Assembly: GCA_937907415.1 (NCBI GenBank)
Contig: CALCHY010000369.1
Coordinates: 1 to 64,000 of the forward strand
DNA length: 64,000 nt
Reading direction: 5' to 3'
From: an uncultured Trueperaceae bacterium
GTDB lineage: Bacteria > Deinococcota > Deinococci > Deinococcales > Trueperaceae
Shown one piece after another: positions 16,489 through 26,191 of this stretch. The position numbers and the translations under genes were made by a program. Position 1 is the first letter of the stretch; each line of letters begins with the position of its first letter. The notes below the pieces were generated by a model, which was given only the letters and a program-made list of their open reading frames with translations, made no database searches and was not told where the DNA came from.

Positions 16489-17586
16489 ATGGCCGAAGTA
16501 GTCCTAGAACACGTTTACAAGAGGTTCGGAAACGTCACCGCCGTCAATGACTTCAGCCTTCACATCGCCGACGAAGAGTTCATGGTCTTCGTCGGACCGT
16601 CCGGTTGCGGCAAGACGACCACCCTGCGCATGATAGCCGGCCTCGAAGAGATCTCCGAGGGCACGTGCCGCATCGGCGACCGCATCGTCAACGACGTGCC
16701 ACCCAAAGACCGCGACATCGCCATGGTGTTCCAGAACTACGCGCTCTACCCGCACATGAACGTGTACCAGAACATGTCGTTCGGGCTGCGCCTGCGCCAC
16801 ACGCCCAAGCCCGAGATCGACAAGCGCGTTCGTGACGCCGCCGGCATCCTGCAGATCGAGCACCTCCTCGACCGCAGGCCGCGCGAACTCTCCGGCGGTC
16901 AGCGCCAGCGCGTTGCCCTCGGGCGCGCCATCGTGCGTGAGCCGAAGGTCTTCCTCATGGACGAGCCGCTCTCCAACCTCGACGCCAAGCTGCGCGTCGA
17001 GATGCGCGCCAGCATCACCAAGTTGCACCAGCGCCTAGGCGTCACCACGGTTTACGTCACGCACGACCAGGTCGAGGCCATGACGATGGGCACGCGCATC
17101 GTCGTCATGAAGGACGGCCTCATCCAGCAGGTCGACAGCCCCATCAACCTCTACGACAAGCCAGTGAACAAGTTCGTCGCAGGCTTCATCGGCTCGCCCG
17201 CCATGAACTTCATGGTCGGCACCGTGCAAGACGGCCGCCTCAAGAGCCCACAGTTCGACCTCAAACCAGACGCCCAGCTGGCATCAAAGCTCGCCAGCTA
17301 CAACGGCAAGAAGGTCTACGTCGGGGTGCGGCCGGAAGCCATCGACCTCAAGGGCTACACCGACATCCCAGAGGGCGACAACATCATCCAGGCCACCGTC
17401 GACGTGGTCGAACCGCTCGGCGCTGAAACGCACATCATCGCCTCCGTTGGTGGCGACCAGAGCATCGTCGCGCGCGTCGATCCCCACGCCCAGGTCAAGC
17501 CCGGCGACAAGATCGAGTTCCTCGCGCGCCTAAGCGCACTGCACGCCTTCGACATGGAGTCCGAGAAGAACATCAGGTTCTCCTAA
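16489..17586 (+). CDS. ABC ATPase of the MalK/UgpC/MsmX sugar importer family
   Basis: This 365-residue ATPase has Walker A GPSGCGKTTT, the Q-loop MVFQNYALYPHMNV, signature LSGGQRQRVALGRAI, Walker B VFLMDEPLSNLDAKLR and a C-terminal regulatory (TOBE/OB) region from about residue 235, as in MalK. The ATG at 16489 has GGAGGG just upstream. No permease or binding protein is encoded nearby, so it may serve several sugar importers, as MsmX does in Bacillus; that role is inferred. It is divergent from the toxin-antitoxin pair. Confidence 0.92.
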   Translation: MAEVVLEHVYKRFGNVTAVNDFSLHIADEEFMVFVGPSGCGKTTTLRMIAGLEEISEGTCRIGDRIVNDVPPKDRDIAMVFQNYALYPHMNVYQNMSFGLRLRHTPKPEIDKRVRDAAGILQIEHLLDRRPRELSGGQRQRVALGRAIVREPKVFLMDEPLSNLDAKLRVEMRASITKLHQRLGVTTVYVTHDQVEAMTMGTRIVVMKDGLIQQVDSPINLYDKPVNKFVAGFIGSPAMNFMVGTVQDGRLKSPQFDLKPDAQLASKLASYNGKKVYVGVRPEAIDLKGYTDIPEGDNIIQATVDVVEPLGAETHIIASVGGDQSIVARVDPHAQVKPGDKIEFLARLSALHAFDMESEKNIRFS

Positions 17587-17607
17587 GGAGCAACCAACGC
17601 GGTAGCG

Positions 17608-17640
17608 GCGTCCAGAGCGTGCCCTGGACGCCAGGGCACG
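17608..17640 (+). promoter_or_regulatory. Two mutually exclusive hairpins before the ABC-F gene
   Basis: Hairpin A pairs GCGTCCAG (17608-17615) with CTGGACGC (17624-17631). Hairpin B pairs CGTGCCCTGG (17618-17627) with CCAGGGCACG (17631-17640) around a 3-base loop. Both need bases 17624-17627 and cannot form together. There is no U-tract. It may terminate or regulate; it may also simply end the upstream transcript. Confidence 0.5.
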
Positions 17641-17658
17641 GGGGCGCGGTCAGGAACG

Positions 17659-17677
17659 GCGGTAGACTGGCTACCGC
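17659..17677 (+). promoter_or_regulatory. Possible leaderless promoter with dyad before the ABC-F gene
   Basis: A -10-like TAGACT (17663-17668) lies 9 bases before the ATG at 17678 inside a perfect dyad GCGGTAG-ACTGG-CTACCGC (17659-17677). The same GCGGTAGACT string precedes the lipoprotein gene at 23295. No Shine-Dalgarno is visible. Confidence 0.45.
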
Positions 17678-19633
17678 ATGCTCCTGGCCGCGCTTCATTC
17701 AGTTGAGAAGGTCTACGGCGACCAAGTCGTCCTCGACGCCGCAACGCTCGAGCTTAGAGACGGCGACCGCGTCGCCCTCATCGGCCGTAACGGCTCCGGC
17801 AAGTCGACGCTCCTCAAGCTCCTCATGCGCAGCGAGGAGCCGGACCGCGGCACCGTTTACCACGCAGAAGACACGCGTCTCGCGCTCCTGGAGCAGGACC
17901 CGCGCTTCGATGCTGCCGAGACCATCGTCAGCATCTCGGAACGCGCCTTCGCCGAACTAGATGAGCTCGAGGAGCGCCTCAACGGGTTGGAGGCCGCCGG
18001 CCTTGACGACCCGGAGCGCTACCACCGCTGGGAGGTACTGCACGCGGCCTTCGAACGCCGCGGCGGCTACGCGCGCCGCGCGCGCCGCGACGCCGTGCTC
18101 GACGCCCTCGGCTTCAAGGGTAGGCACGATGAGACGGTGGCGCGTCTCTCCGGCGGCGAACGTACCCGCCTGGGTCTCGCCCGCCTGCTCATGGCGCAAC
18201 CGGACGTGCTCCTCCTCGACGAGCCAACTAACCACCTAGACATGGAGATGCGCTCGTGGCTCGAGGGTCACCTTTCGCGCTACCCCGGCGCGGCGCTCAT
18301 CGTGTCGCACGACCGCGCGTTCCTCGACGGCGCATGCAGCCGCACGGTCGAGGTCAGCCGCGGGGACCTCAAGCAAGGCAACGGCAATCCGACTGCCTAC
18401 CGCGAGGCACGTGTCGAAGCCGAGCGCATCCAGGCCCTCACCCGCGCCAACCAGGAGCGCGAACACCAACGACTAGACGCCGCGGCCGACCAGATGAAGC
18501 GCTGGGCGGGCCAGAACGCTAAGCTCCACCGCCGCGCCAAGGCCATGGAGCGGCGCGCCGAGCGCTACGAGGACGGCATGATCGACGAGGTCGCCAGCGC
18601 GGAGCGCACGACGCGCTTCGCTTTCGACTGCGACCCGAGCGGTGAGATAGTGTTGACCGCCGAGCACATGAGCAAGAGCTTCGGGCAGCGGCGCCTCCTC
18701 GACGACGTCACGCTCGAACTGCGGCAAGGTGAGCGCGTCGCCCTAGTTGGGCCGAACGGGGCAGGCAAGACGACCCTCCTACGCATGCTCCTTGGCGACC
18801 TCACGTCCGACCATCCGTTGGGAAGCGTGCGCACTGGCGCGCGCGTGCGCCTCGGGTACTACGACCAGGAACTCCGCAGCGTAGCCGGCGAAGCCACCCT
18901 CTTCGAGGAGTTGCTGCGCCGCATGGGCGACGCGGAGGCGCACAACGCCCTCGGTCGCTTCCTCTTCCCGTACGAGGCGCAGTTCAAGCGCGTCCACGAC
19001 CTCTCGGGCGGCGAACGCGCCCGCCTCGCGCTCCTCAACCTGACGCTGGACCGCCGCAACCTCCTCGTGCTCGACGAGCCGACCAACCACCTCGACGTCG
19101 AGATGATCGAGGCGCTAGAGGCCGCCTTGGCTGATTACGCGGGCACCCTGCTGCTCGTGTCGCACGACCGGCGCTTCCTCGCCAAGCTGGCCACGCGCGT
19201 GTGGGAAGTAAGTGGCGGGCGCTTCACGGATCACCGCGGCGACTGGGAGTACTACCTGCGCAAGCGCAGCAGTGCGGCGCAAGTCGTGCCAGAGCACACG
19301 CCCCAGAAAGCGGCCGTGCCGGTCACGCGCGCGGCCGCCGGACCGTCGCGTTGGCAGCTCGAGCGCACGCTGACCGCCTTGGAGGACGAGATCCACGGGG
19401 TAGAGGAGCGCCTCGCCAACATCACGGAACTCCTGGGCCGGCCAGCCGACGTGACCGTGAGCGCCCTGCGAGGATTGCAGGTCGGCGCCTGGGATGAACC
19501 CGGCCCACCACCCTCGAACGGTGAGTTGTTGGCCGCGCTTGCCACCGAACATGCCACGCTAGAGACGACGCTCCTCGGGCACATGGAGGAGTGGGACGAC
19601 ATCACGGGTAGGCTCACAGCCAAGGAGGCGTGA
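17678..19633 (+). CDS. ABC-F family ATPase (ribosome-associated)
   Basis: This 651-residue soluble protein has two ABC cassettes and no membrane segment. Cassette 1 has GRNGSGKST near residue 36 and LSGGERTRLGLARLL; cassette 2 has GPNGAGKTT near residue 350 and LSGGERARLALLNL. Each has DEPTNHLD. A charged interdomain linker (about 235-310, rich in Arg, Glu and Gln) and a C-terminal coiled-coil tail follow the Uup/EttA plan. ABC-F proteins act on stalled ribosomes or give ribosome-drug resistance. The hairpins upstream recall ABC-F attenuation, but no leader peptide was found. Confidence 0.93.
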   Translation: MLLAALHSVEKVYGDQVVLDAATLELRDGDRVALIGRNGSGKSTLLKLLMRSEEPDRGTVYHAEDTRLALLEQDPRFDAAETIVSISERAFAELDELEERLNGLEAAGLDDPERYHRWEVLHAAFERRGGYARRARRDAVLDALGFKGRHDETVARLSGGERTRLGLARLLMAQPDVLLLDEPTNHLDMEMRSWLEGHLSRYPGAALIVSHDRAFLDGACSRTVEVSRGDLKQGNGNPTAYREARVEAERIQALTRANQEREHQRLDAAADQMKRWAGQNAKLHRRAKAMERRAERYEDGMIDEVASAERTTRFAFDCDPSGEIVLTAEHMSKSFGQRRLLDDVTLELRQGERVALVGPNGAGKTTLLRMLLGDLTSDHPLGSVRTGARVRLGYYDQELRSVAGEATLFEELLRRMGDAEAHNALGRFLFPYEAQFKRVHDLSGGERARLALLNLTLDRRNLLVLDEPTNHLDVEMIEALEAALADYAGTLLLVSHDRRFLAKLATRVWEVSGGRFTDHRGDWEYYLRKRSSAAQVVPEHTPQKAAVPVTRAAAGPSRWQLERTLTALEDEIHGVEERLANITELLGRPADVTVSALRGLQVGAWDEPGPPPSNGELLAALATEHATLETTLLGHMEEWDDITGRLTAKEA

Positions 19634-19638
19634 TCTGA

Positions 19639-20400
19639 ATGCAACGCGTTCGTTACCGTAGCTTCGACGGGGTCCATTGGGGCGAGCTCGAGGGTGGCAT
19701 GATCCACCAGTTGACGGGCATGCTAGGCGCCATCAGCGGCCACACCGTGCCACTGAGCGACGTGTCGCTGTTACCGCCATGCGACCCGAGCGTCATCGTC
19801 TGCGTTGGCCGCAACTACGCGGATCACATCCGCGAGCTGGGCAACGACAAGAGCGGCCTGCCCACCGAGCCTGGCCTCTTCCTCAAGGGGCTCAACACCC
19901 TGAGCGGGGCGGGTGACGACGTGCCGTACCCGAGCTGGACGAGCGACCTGCAGTACGAGGGCGAGCTCGCCGTCGTCATCGCTCGCGAGATGCGCAACGT
20001 GGCGGCTGACGACGCCCTCGATTACGTGCTCGGCTACACCTGCGCGCTCGACGTCACGGCACGCGATAAGCAGCGGAGCGACCTGCAGTGGGTGAGAGGC
20101 AAGTCGGCCGACGGCTTCTGCCCGGTCGGTCCGTGGCTGGAAACGGACCTCGACCCAGCGAACTTGCGCCTGACGTTGCAAGTCAATGGTGAGACCAAGC
20201 AGTCTGGCACTACCGCCGACATGATCTTCCCCGTAGCTGAGGTCTTGTCGTACATCAGCCGCTTCATGACGCTCGGACCTGGCGACGTCGTCCTGACCGG
20301 TACCCCGGAGGGCGTAGGCAAGCTGCATGTCGGCGACACCGTAGAGGTGACCGTCGAGGGCATCGGCACCCTGACGAACCAAGTCGTCGCCGAGGGTTAG
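19639..20400 (+). CDS. Fumarylacetoacetate hydrolase family protein
   Basis: This 253-residue enzyme has the FAA hydrolase fold with the metal ligands in LQYEGELAVVI and in CALDVTARDKQ, a CVGRNYADHIRELG lid segment and the C-terminal TGTPEGVG motif. Members hydrate or hydrolyse 2-keto acids from aromatic degradation or decarboxylate oxaloacetate; the substrate is open. AAGGAGG lies 11 bases before the ATG inside the end of the ABC-F gene, so the two are probably cotranscribed with the metallo-hydrolase, purN and purD that follow. Confidence 0.93.
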   Translation: MQRVRYRSFDGVHWGELEGGMIHQLTGMLGAISGHTVPLSDVSLLPPCDPSVIVCVGRNYADHIRELGNDKSGLPTEPGLFLKGLNTLSGAGDDVPYPSWTSDLQYEGELAVVIAREMRNVAADDALDYVLGYTCALDVTARDKQRSDLQWVRGKSADGFCPVGPWLETDLDPANLRLTLQVNGETKQSGTTADMIFPVAEVLSYISRFMTLGPGDVVLTGTPEGVGKLHVGDTVEVTVEGIGTLTNQVVAEG

Positions 20401-20411
20401 GCCGGCTCAGG

Positions 20412-21434
20412 TTGAACACGCTAGACAACCTAGACGCGAGCATGCTGCGCGCGGGCAGCGTTGACCCTTTGAACGTGCCGCCCGACTACCCGCGCGTGCG
20501 CGACCTCGGCGGCGTGCTGCAACTAGACACTGGCCACCTAGGTAACCCAGGCACCATCGCGGTGTTCGTGCTGCCGCTGCCAACGGGCGGGTTCGCCATG
20601 ATCGAGTCCGGGCCAGGCAGCACGCTGGCAGCGGTGGAGGCCGGGCTGCGCAGCGCTGGCCTCGACGTCGCCGACCTGCGCTACCTCCTCCTCACCCACA
20701 TCCACCTCGATCACGCCGCCGCCGCGGGCGCGCTGGTGGCGCGCAGCAACGCCAAGGTCATCGTGCACGAGCGCGGCGCGCCGCACGTCATCGACCCAAG
20801 CCGCCTCATGGCCAGCGCCTTACGCGTGTACGGTGACGCGCTCGAGCCGCTGTGGGGCCACATGGAGCCGGTGCCGCAGGCGAACGTCACGGCGGTCGGT
20901 GGCGGCGAGTCCCTCGACGTCGGTGGGGTGCGCGTGCGCGTCATCTACACGCCGGGGCACGCAGCGCACCACGTCAGTTACCTGCTCGACGACGGCAGCA
21001 TGTTCACGGGAGACAGCGCGGGCGTGAAGCTGGGTGGCGCCGACCTGCTGCGGCCGGCACTGCCGCCGCCCGACCTCGACCTGGAGGCCTGGCAGGAGAG
21101 CGTGTCGCGCATGCTCGCGGCACGGCCGGAGCGGCTGATCCTCACCCATTTCGGGCCGGTGACCGGCGCCACGGCCGCCGCTGAACACTTGCAGCACACG
21201 CTCGAGCGCAACCGCGTGTGGAGCGAGAACGTCCTAGCCGGCATGCGAGCGGGGGAGGACAACGCCGCCCTCGTGGCGCGCGTGCGGCACATGGAGGACG
21301 TCGAGCTCGCTGAGGCTAGGGTGCTGCCCGGCATCGCCATGCGTTACAAGATCACGTCGGACGCGTCGATGACGGTGGGCGGGTTGAGCCGCTACTTCAC
21401 CAAGCTGCACCCTGAACGGCTGCAGGTCGAGTGA
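20412..21434 (+). CDS. MBL-fold metallo-hydrolase
   Basis: This 340-residue protein has the metallo-beta-lactamase metal motif THIHLDHAAAAG near residue 96, a further ligand in PGHAAHH near 180, and an aspartate ligand in MFTGDSAG. The C-terminal helical extension (from about residue 260) is typical of the group that hydrolyses thioesters or lactones. The start is TTG 20412, 11 bases after the previous stop; an ATG at 20442 is an alternative. The substrate is unknown. It overlaps purN by GTGA. Confidence 0.88.
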   Translation: MNTLDNLDASMLRAGSVDPLNVPPDYPRVRDLGGVLQLDTGHLGNPGTIAVFVLPLPTGGFAMIESGPGSTLAAVEAGLRSAGLDVADLRYLLLTHIHLDHAAAAGALVARSNAKVIVHERGAPHVIDPSRLMASALRVYGDALEPLWGHMEPVPQANVTAVGGGESLDVGGVRVRVIYTPGHAAHHVSYLLDDGSMFTGDSAGVKLGGADLLRPALPPPDLDLEAWQESVSRMLAARPERLILTHFGPVTGATAAAEHLQHTLERNRVWSENVLAGMRAGEDNAALVARVRHMEDVELAEARVLPGIAMRYKITSDASMTVGGLSRYFTKLHPERLQVE

Positions 21435-22066
21435 GCGGCTCGCCGACTCCGCAGGGCGCCTTCCCGCTCGGCAGGCAGGCGCGGCTTGCCGTGCTGGCGT
21501 CCGGTCGCGGTTCGAACATGCTGGCGTTGCTGCGGGCGTTCCCGGCTACCAACCCGCTCGGCAGGGTGGCGTTGGTCATCAGCAACATTGCAGGTGCAGA
21601 GGCCCTCGAGTCAGCTCAGAACGCCGGCGTAGACGCGCAGTACGTGCCGTGGCCCGATCGCGCCGCCTTCGAGGAGGAGGCCGGTCGCCTCCTGCGCGAC
21701 GCCGAGATAGACGTCGTGTGCCTCGCCGGCTTCATGCGCTTGTTGTCACCGGCGTTCGTTGGCGCTTGGGCGGGGCGACTGGTGAACGTGCACCCGAGCC
21801 TGCTGCCTTCGTTCCCCGGACTCGACGCCCACGGGCAAGCGCTGCGGGCCGGGGTAGCCGAGTCCGGCTGCAGCGTGCACTTGGTTGACGCGGGCGTGGA
21901 CAGCGGCCCGGTCATACTCCAACGCCGCGTGAAGGTGCTGCCTGGCGACGATAGCGCCGCGCTCGCCGCCCGCGTGCTGGTCGAGGAGCACGAAGCGTAT
22001 CCGGAGGCGCTGCGACGCTTGCTCACGGGCGAGTGGCGGCCGCCCGCGGTTGAGGCGACCTCGTGA
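21431..22066 (+). CDS. purN: Phosphoribosylglycinamide formyltransferase
   Basis: This 211-residue enzyme carries out the third step of purine synthesis, moving a formyl group from 10-formyltetrahydrofolate to GAR. It has the substrate motif LASGRGSNM, the folate/catalytic segment LAGFMRLLSP, the VNVHPSLLPSFPG loop with the catalytic His, and GVDSGPVI with the catalytic Asp. The N-terminus is about 15 residues longer than usual. GTG 21431 overlaps the metallo-hydrolase stop, and its own stop overlaps purD. Confidence 0.95.
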   Translation: MSGSPTPQGAFPLGRQARLAVLASGRGSNMLALLRAFPATNPLGRVALVISNIAGAEALESAQNAGVDAQYVPWPDRAAFEEEAGRLLRDAEIDVVCLAGFMRLLSPAFVGAWAGRLVNVHPSLLPSFPGLDAHGQALRAGVAESGCSVHLVDAGVDSGPVILQRRVKVLPGDDSAALAARVLVEEHEAYPEALRRLLTGEWRPPAVEATS

Positions 22067-23262
22067 AGGTCGTCGTCGTTGGTACAGGTGGACGTGAGGA
22101 GGCCCTGTGCTGGGCGCTGCGGCAAGGCGACGCCACCGTTGCGGCCGTCGCGGCCAGCGGCTCGGTAGCCGAGCTGGCGGCAGCCGTGCTGGCTGAGGGG
22201 CCGGGACTCGTCGTGATCGGCCCGGAGGCGCCGTTGGTTGCCGGGTTGGCCGACGCCTTGCGCGCTGCAGGGGTGCCCGTGTTCGGACCGTCGCGCCACG
22301 CTGCGCGGCTCGAGGGCTCGAAGGCGTTCTCCAAGGCGTTCATGCGCAAGCATGGCGTGCCGACCGCCGACTACCAGACCTTCACCGACCTCGCGGCGGC
22401 TCTTGGTTACCTCGCCACCAAGTCGGCGCCCATCGTCGTCAAAGACTCTGGGCTGGCGGCGGGGAAGGGCGTGACGGTCGCCGAGACCCACGCCGCGGCC
22501 GAGGCCGCGCTGCACACCTTGTTCGCGAGGGGCGGCCCGAACACGGAGGTCGTCATCGAGGAGTTCCTGACCGGCCGCGAACTCACGGTCATGCTCTTCA
22601 CCGACGGGCGCCACCACCGCCTGCTGCCCCTGGCACGCGACCACAAGCGCCTCCTCGACGGCGACCACGGCGCCATGACGGGCGGCATGGGGGCCGTTGC
22701 TCCGGTGGCGCTAAGCGAGCCGGGACTCCTGGACGTCATCGAGCGCACCATCATCGCGCCAGTGCTGGAGGGCATCGCAGCCGAAGACATGCTCTACCGC
22801 GGCGTGCTCTACGTCGGCATCATGCTCACGCCAGCTGGCCCGCGGGTCCTCGAGTTCAACGTGCGCTTGGGCGACCCTGAGGCGCAAGCGGTCCTCCCCC
22901 TGTTGGCGTCCAACGCACCGGAACTCTTCCTCGCCGTTGCCGAGGGCCGCTTGGGTGAGGCGGACGTCAGGTGGCACCCCGCCCATACCGCCTGCGTGGT
23001 CATGGCAGCGCCCGGCTACCCGGACGCGCCGCTGAAGGGGGTGCCCGTGAAGCTTCCCGCCGACCGTGCGAACGGAGTTCACGTCTTCAAGGGCGGGCTC
23101 GAGGCGGGTGCAGCGCCGGGCTCGTTCACGACGAGCGGCGGGCGCGCGCTGAGCGTCGTTGCCGTTGCTCCGACCGCGGCGGAGGCGCGGGCCGCGGCGT
23201 ACGCGGGTGTTGCCGCAGTTACGTTCCCTGGCGCACAGTTCCGCACTGACATCGGGTCATAA
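22063..23262 (+). CDS. purD: Phosphoribosylamine-glycine ligase
   Basis: This 399-residue ATP-grasp enzyme makes GAR, the substrate of PurN. It has GPEAPLVAGLADAL, the FMRKHGVPTADYQTF lid region, KDSGLAAGKGV (ATP-binding lysine), the LARDHKRLLDGDHGAMTGGMGAV region and LEFNVRLGDPEAQ with metal ligands. It is slightly shorter than the usual 420 residues. GTG 22063 overlaps purN by four bases, so the two purine enzymes are translated together. Confidence 0.95.
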   Translation: MKVVVVGTGGREEALCWALRQGDATVAAVAASGSVAELAAAVLAEGPGLVVIGPEAPLVAGLADALRAAGVPVFGPSRHAARLEGSKAFSKAFMRKHGVPTADYQTFTDLAAALGYLATKSAPIVVKDSGLAAGKGVTVAETHAAAEAALHTLFARGGPNTEVVIEEFLTGRELTVMLFTDGRHHRLLPLARDHKRLLDGDHGAMTGGMGAVAPVALSEPGLLDVIERTIIAPVLEGIAAEDMLYRGVLYVGIMLTPAGPRVLEFNVRLGDPEAQAVLPLLASNAPELFLAVAEGRLGEADVRWHPAHTACVVMAAPGYPDAPLKGVPVKLPADRANGVHVFKGGLEAGAAPGSFTTSGGRALSVVAVAPTAAEARAAAYAGVAAVTFPGAQFRTDIGS

Positions 23263-23282
23263 CAAGCGCGCTATTGGCGCGG

Positions 23283-23288
23283 TAGACT
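23283..23288 (+). promoter_or_regulatory. -10 box of a leaderless promoter for the lipoprotein-dxs pair
   Basis: TAGACT lies 6 bases before the ATG at 23295 in the context GCGGTAGACTCGGCGC-ATG. No -35 or Shine-Dalgarno is clear. The same ten bases (GCGGTAGACT) precede the ABC-F gene. Confidence 0.45.
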
Positions 23289-23294
23289 CGGCGC

Positions 23295-23993
23295 ATGCGC
23301 ACTACGTCCCGGTTAGCCGCAATCCTCGCAGCGGTCGCGTTGCTGCTGGCAGCATGTGCCCCCACGAGCGGAGACTCGCAGCGCGTCGGGGTCGAGCAGC
23401 TCACCGAACCGATCTCCTACTACCCCAACCAGACCGGCGCCACGTGGCAGTACCTGCCGAACGGTGCGCGCCTCACCGACCCAAGGACCACCGTTCAGAT
23501 CCTCGGCCCGACGGTCGTGGGCGGCGAGGTGTGGGTGGCCTGGAACGCGCGCGGCCGCGGCCTTGACGAGATGAGCTACCGCCAGGTGCGCGCTGACGGC
23601 GTGTGGTTGAAGCGCCAGGAGCGCCTCGGCACTAGTTACGAGTTCGACCCGCCCCTGCACGAGTACCCGGCGCCAGACACGCTGCGCGTCGGCGCGCTGT
23701 GGTCGGGCACGACCAACGTGCATATCGACGCCATGGAGGGCAAGCAGACGCTTGACCTCAAGATCGACTACAGCTACATCGTCGTCGACAAGCGCGTCGT
23801 CACCGTGCCCGCTGGGCAGATCGAAGTGTTCGTGATCGACTTCACGAGCCGCACGACCGACGAGAACGGCGCGACCACGGAAGAACTCACGCAGAGCACC
23901 TGGTTCGCGCCGCACGTCGGCGACGTCAGGCTGCGCAGCGGTCAGGTGCTCGTCGGCACCAACGTCGCGCAAGTAGAAGCCGTAACGCCATGA
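23295..23993 (+). CDS. Predicted lipoprotein of unknown function
   Basis: This 232-residue protein has a lipoprotein signal peptide with the lipobox LLAAC (Cys near residue 21), so it should be anchored to a membrane after lipidation. The mature part is beta-rich with repeated charged strands; no named domain is recognised. Its stop overlaps the dxs ATG in an ATGA, and its ATG follows a TAGACT -10 box by 6 bases. Cotranscription with dxs is likely but does not define its function. Confidence 0.8.
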   Translation: MRTTSRLAAILAAVALLLAACAPTSGDSQRVGVEQLTEPISYYPNQTGATWQYLPNGARLTDPRTTVQILGPTVVGGEVWVAWNARGRGLDEMSYRQVRADGVWLKRQERLGTSYEFDPPLHEYPAPDTLRVGALWSGTTNVHIDAMEGKQTLDLKIDYSYIVVDKRVVTVPAGQIEVFVIDFTSRTTDENGATTEELTQSTWFAPHVGDVRLRSGQVLVGTNVAQVEAVTP

Positions 23994-25885
23994 GCAAGGC
24001 GCCGCCGCGCGGGCTACTCGCGGGCATCGACCAACCTTCCGACCTCAAGCGCCTCAAGCGCGAGCAGCTACCTGAGCTAGCGGAGGAGCTGCGCAGCGAG
24101 ATCATCCGCGTGTGCTCAGTGGCTGGCGGGCACCTCGCCTCGAGCCTCGGAGCCGTCGAGCTGACCGTCGCGCTGCACTACCTCCTCGACACGAAGCACG
24201 ACCGCATCGTGTGGGACGTCGGTCACCAGACGTACGGGCACAAGATCCTCACGGGCCGCAAGGACCGCCTCGACACGATCCGCCAAGCGGGCGGCCTTGC
24301 TGGTTTCACCGCAACGAGCGAGTCAGAGCACGACGCGCTCACGGTCGGGCACGCCTCGACCAGCCTCGCGGCCGCCCTCGGCATGGCGTTGGCGCGCGAC
24401 GCGCGCCACGCCAACTACGAGGTCGCTGCCGTCATCGGCGACGGCGCCCTGACAGGCGGCATGGCGCTCGCTGCCCTCAACCAGATCGGGCACCTCAAGC
24501 CGCGCATGCTCATCGTGCTGAACGACAACGAGATGTCGATAAGCGAGAACGTCGGCGCCATCAACCATTACATGCGCACGTTGCAGGTGCAGCCGTGGTT
24601 CCAGCAGGCGGAGGACCGCGCCAAGCAGCGCCTCACGCGGCTGTGGGAGCCGCTAGCCGACATGGGCAGCCGCGCGAAGAAGGCAGCCCGCCGCTTCTTC
24701 GACCCGGCAAGCAACAACCCCTTCCACGCCATGGGCGTGCGTTACGTGGGGCCGATAGACGGGCACGACATCCCACAGTTGCTCTACTACTTGGCGAAGA
24801 TCCGCGAACTCGACGGCCCGACCATGCTGCACATCGTCACGCGCAAAGGCAAGGGCTACAAGGCCGCCGAGAGCGACCCGATCGCGTGGCACGGCGCGTC
24901 CAGCTTCGACCCTGTTCACCCCGTTGCCAAGGGCGCCAGCTACACCTGGGCGAAGGCGTTCGGTGACGCCGCCAGCGCCCTAGCCGCCGCCGACGACCGC
25001 GTATGGGTGATAACGCCAGCCATGCGCGAGGGCAGCGGCCTGGTCGACTACAGCAAGGAGCACCCGGAGCGCTACATCGACGTTGGCATCGCCGAGGACG
25101 TAGCCGTCACCCTTGGCGCGGGGCTGGCATTAAGGGGCGAGAAGCCCATCGTGGCCATCTACTCCACGTTCCTGCAGCGCGGCTTCGACCAAGTCATCCA
25201 CGACGTTGCCCTCGAAGAGTTGGACGTGGTGTTCGCCATCGACCGCGCGGGCCTGGTCGGCGGCGACGGCGCCACCCACCAAGGCGTCTACGACCTCGCC
25301 TACCTGCGGACCATCCCGCACGTAAGCGTGGGCATGCCGAAGGACGCCAGCGAGATGCGCGGCATGCTCAAAGCCGCCATCCGCCTCGGCGGCCCCAAGG
25401 CCATCCGCTGGCCACGCGGTGGCGTGAAGGCCGCCCCGGAGCTTCCCGTGGCGGAGTGGCCAGAGGTCGCGTGGGGCACTTGGGAGCTCGTCAAGGACGG
25501 CAGCGAAGTGTTCGTCCTAGGGCTAGGGCCCACCCTCAGGTACGCCCTAGAAGCGGCAGGCGACAACCCGCGCGTCGGTGTCGTGAACGCGCGCTTCGTC
25601 AAACCACTCGACCGCGCCATGCTCGCCCGCATCGCAGGCACGGCGCGCACCATCATCACGGTCGAGGACCACACCGTCGTCGGCGGGTTAGGCAGCGCCG
25701 TGTTGGAGGCGCTCTCTGACCTCGGACTAAGCGTGCCTGTCGTGCGCCTCGGAATTCAGGACACTACCGTGCCGCATGGTGACCCGACCGCCCAGCACGA
25801 GGAGTACGGTTACGGTCCGCAGGCCATCCGGCGGGCGCTAGCGGACCTTGGTCAGTTCGCGGCAGGCAACGTCCGCGCGCGCTGA
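23990..25885 (+). CDS. dxs: 1-deoxy-D-xylulose-5-phosphate synthase
   Basis: This 631-residue thiamine-diphosphate enzyme condenses pyruvate and glyceraldehyde 3-phosphate, the first step of the MEP isoprenoid pathway. It has [32 protein letters not shown], the cofactor motif [16 protein letters not shown] near residue 150, the catalytic [12 protein letters not shown] glutamate near 365, and [18 protein letters not shown]. Length is normal. It is translationally coupled to the lipoprotein gene. The tRNA operon promoter begins right after its stop. Confidence 0.96.
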   Translation: MSKAPPRGLLAGIDQPSDLKRLKREQLPELAEELRSEIIRVCSVAGGHLASSLGAVELTVALHYLLDTKHDRIVWDVGHQTYGHKILTGRKDRLDTIRQAGGLAGFTATSESEHDALTVGHASTSLAAALGMALARDARHANYEVAAVIGDGALTGGMALAALNQIGHLKPRMLIVLNDNEMSISENVGAINHYMRTLQVQPWFQQAEDRAKQRLTRLWEPLADMGSRAKKAARRFFDPASNNPFHAMGVRYVGPIDGHDIPQLLYYLAKIRELDGPTMLHIVTRKGKGYKAAESDPIAWHGASSFDPVHPVAKGASYTWAKAFGDAASALAAADDRVWVITPAMREGSGLVDYSKEHPERYIDVGIAEDVAVTLGAGLALRGEKPIVAIYSTFLQRGFDQVIHDVALEELDVVFAIDRAGLVGGDGATHQGVYDLAYLRTIPHVSVGMPKDASEMRGMLKAAIRLGGPKAIRWPRGGVKAAPELPVAEWPEVAWGTWELVKDGSEVFVLGLGPTLRYALEAAGDNPRVGVVNARFVKPLDRAMLARIAGTARTIITVEDHTVVGGLGSAVLEALSDLGLSVPVVRLGIQDTTVPHGDPTAQHEEYGYGPQAIRRALADLGQFAAGNVRAR

Positions 25886-25889
25886 CGCT

Positions 25890-25919
25890 CGTTGACACAC
25901 CCAGCGCCAGCCAGGTATC
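25890..25919 (+). promoter_or_regulatory. Consensus promoter for the tRNA-Asp-Phe-Thr operon
   Basis: TTGACA (25890-25895) and TATCCT (25914-25919) are 18 bases apart, directly after the dxs stop and about 55 bases before tRNA-Asp. The -35 is perfect. Confidence 0.8.
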
Positions 25920-25975
25920 CTACGCTTCGCCCTGGGGCCGGTAATACCGACCAGAACGGCACCAAGGCGAATCGC

Positions 25976-26051
25976 GGAGCCGTAGTGTAGCGGTTAGCAT
26001 ATCTGCCTGTCACGCAGAAGGTCGCGGGTTCAAATCCCGTCGGCTCCGCCA
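25976..26051 (+). tRNA. tRNA-Asp (GTC)
   Basis: The acceptor pairs GGAGCCG with CGGCTCC. The anticodon loop CTGTCAC gives GTC, and the T-arm is GGGTTCAAATCCC. CCA is encoded. It is the first of three tRNAs. Confidence 0.97.
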
Positions 26052-26115
26052 AGATCCGAGGGTCACAAGGGCGAGCGCACCCCTAAACGGAGCGCTCCCC
26101 GCGGCCCAAGGGCGC

Positions 26116-26191
26116 GGCCAGGTAGCTCAGTCGGTAGAGCATGCGACTGAAAATCGCAGTGTCGGCAGTTCAATTCTGCCCCTGGCCACCA
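26116..26191 (+). tRNA. tRNA-Phe (GAA)
   Basis: The acceptor pairs GGCCAGG with CCTGGCC. The anticodon loop CTGAAAA gives GAA, and the T-arm is GCAGTTCAATTCTGC. CCA is encoded. Confidence 0.97.
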
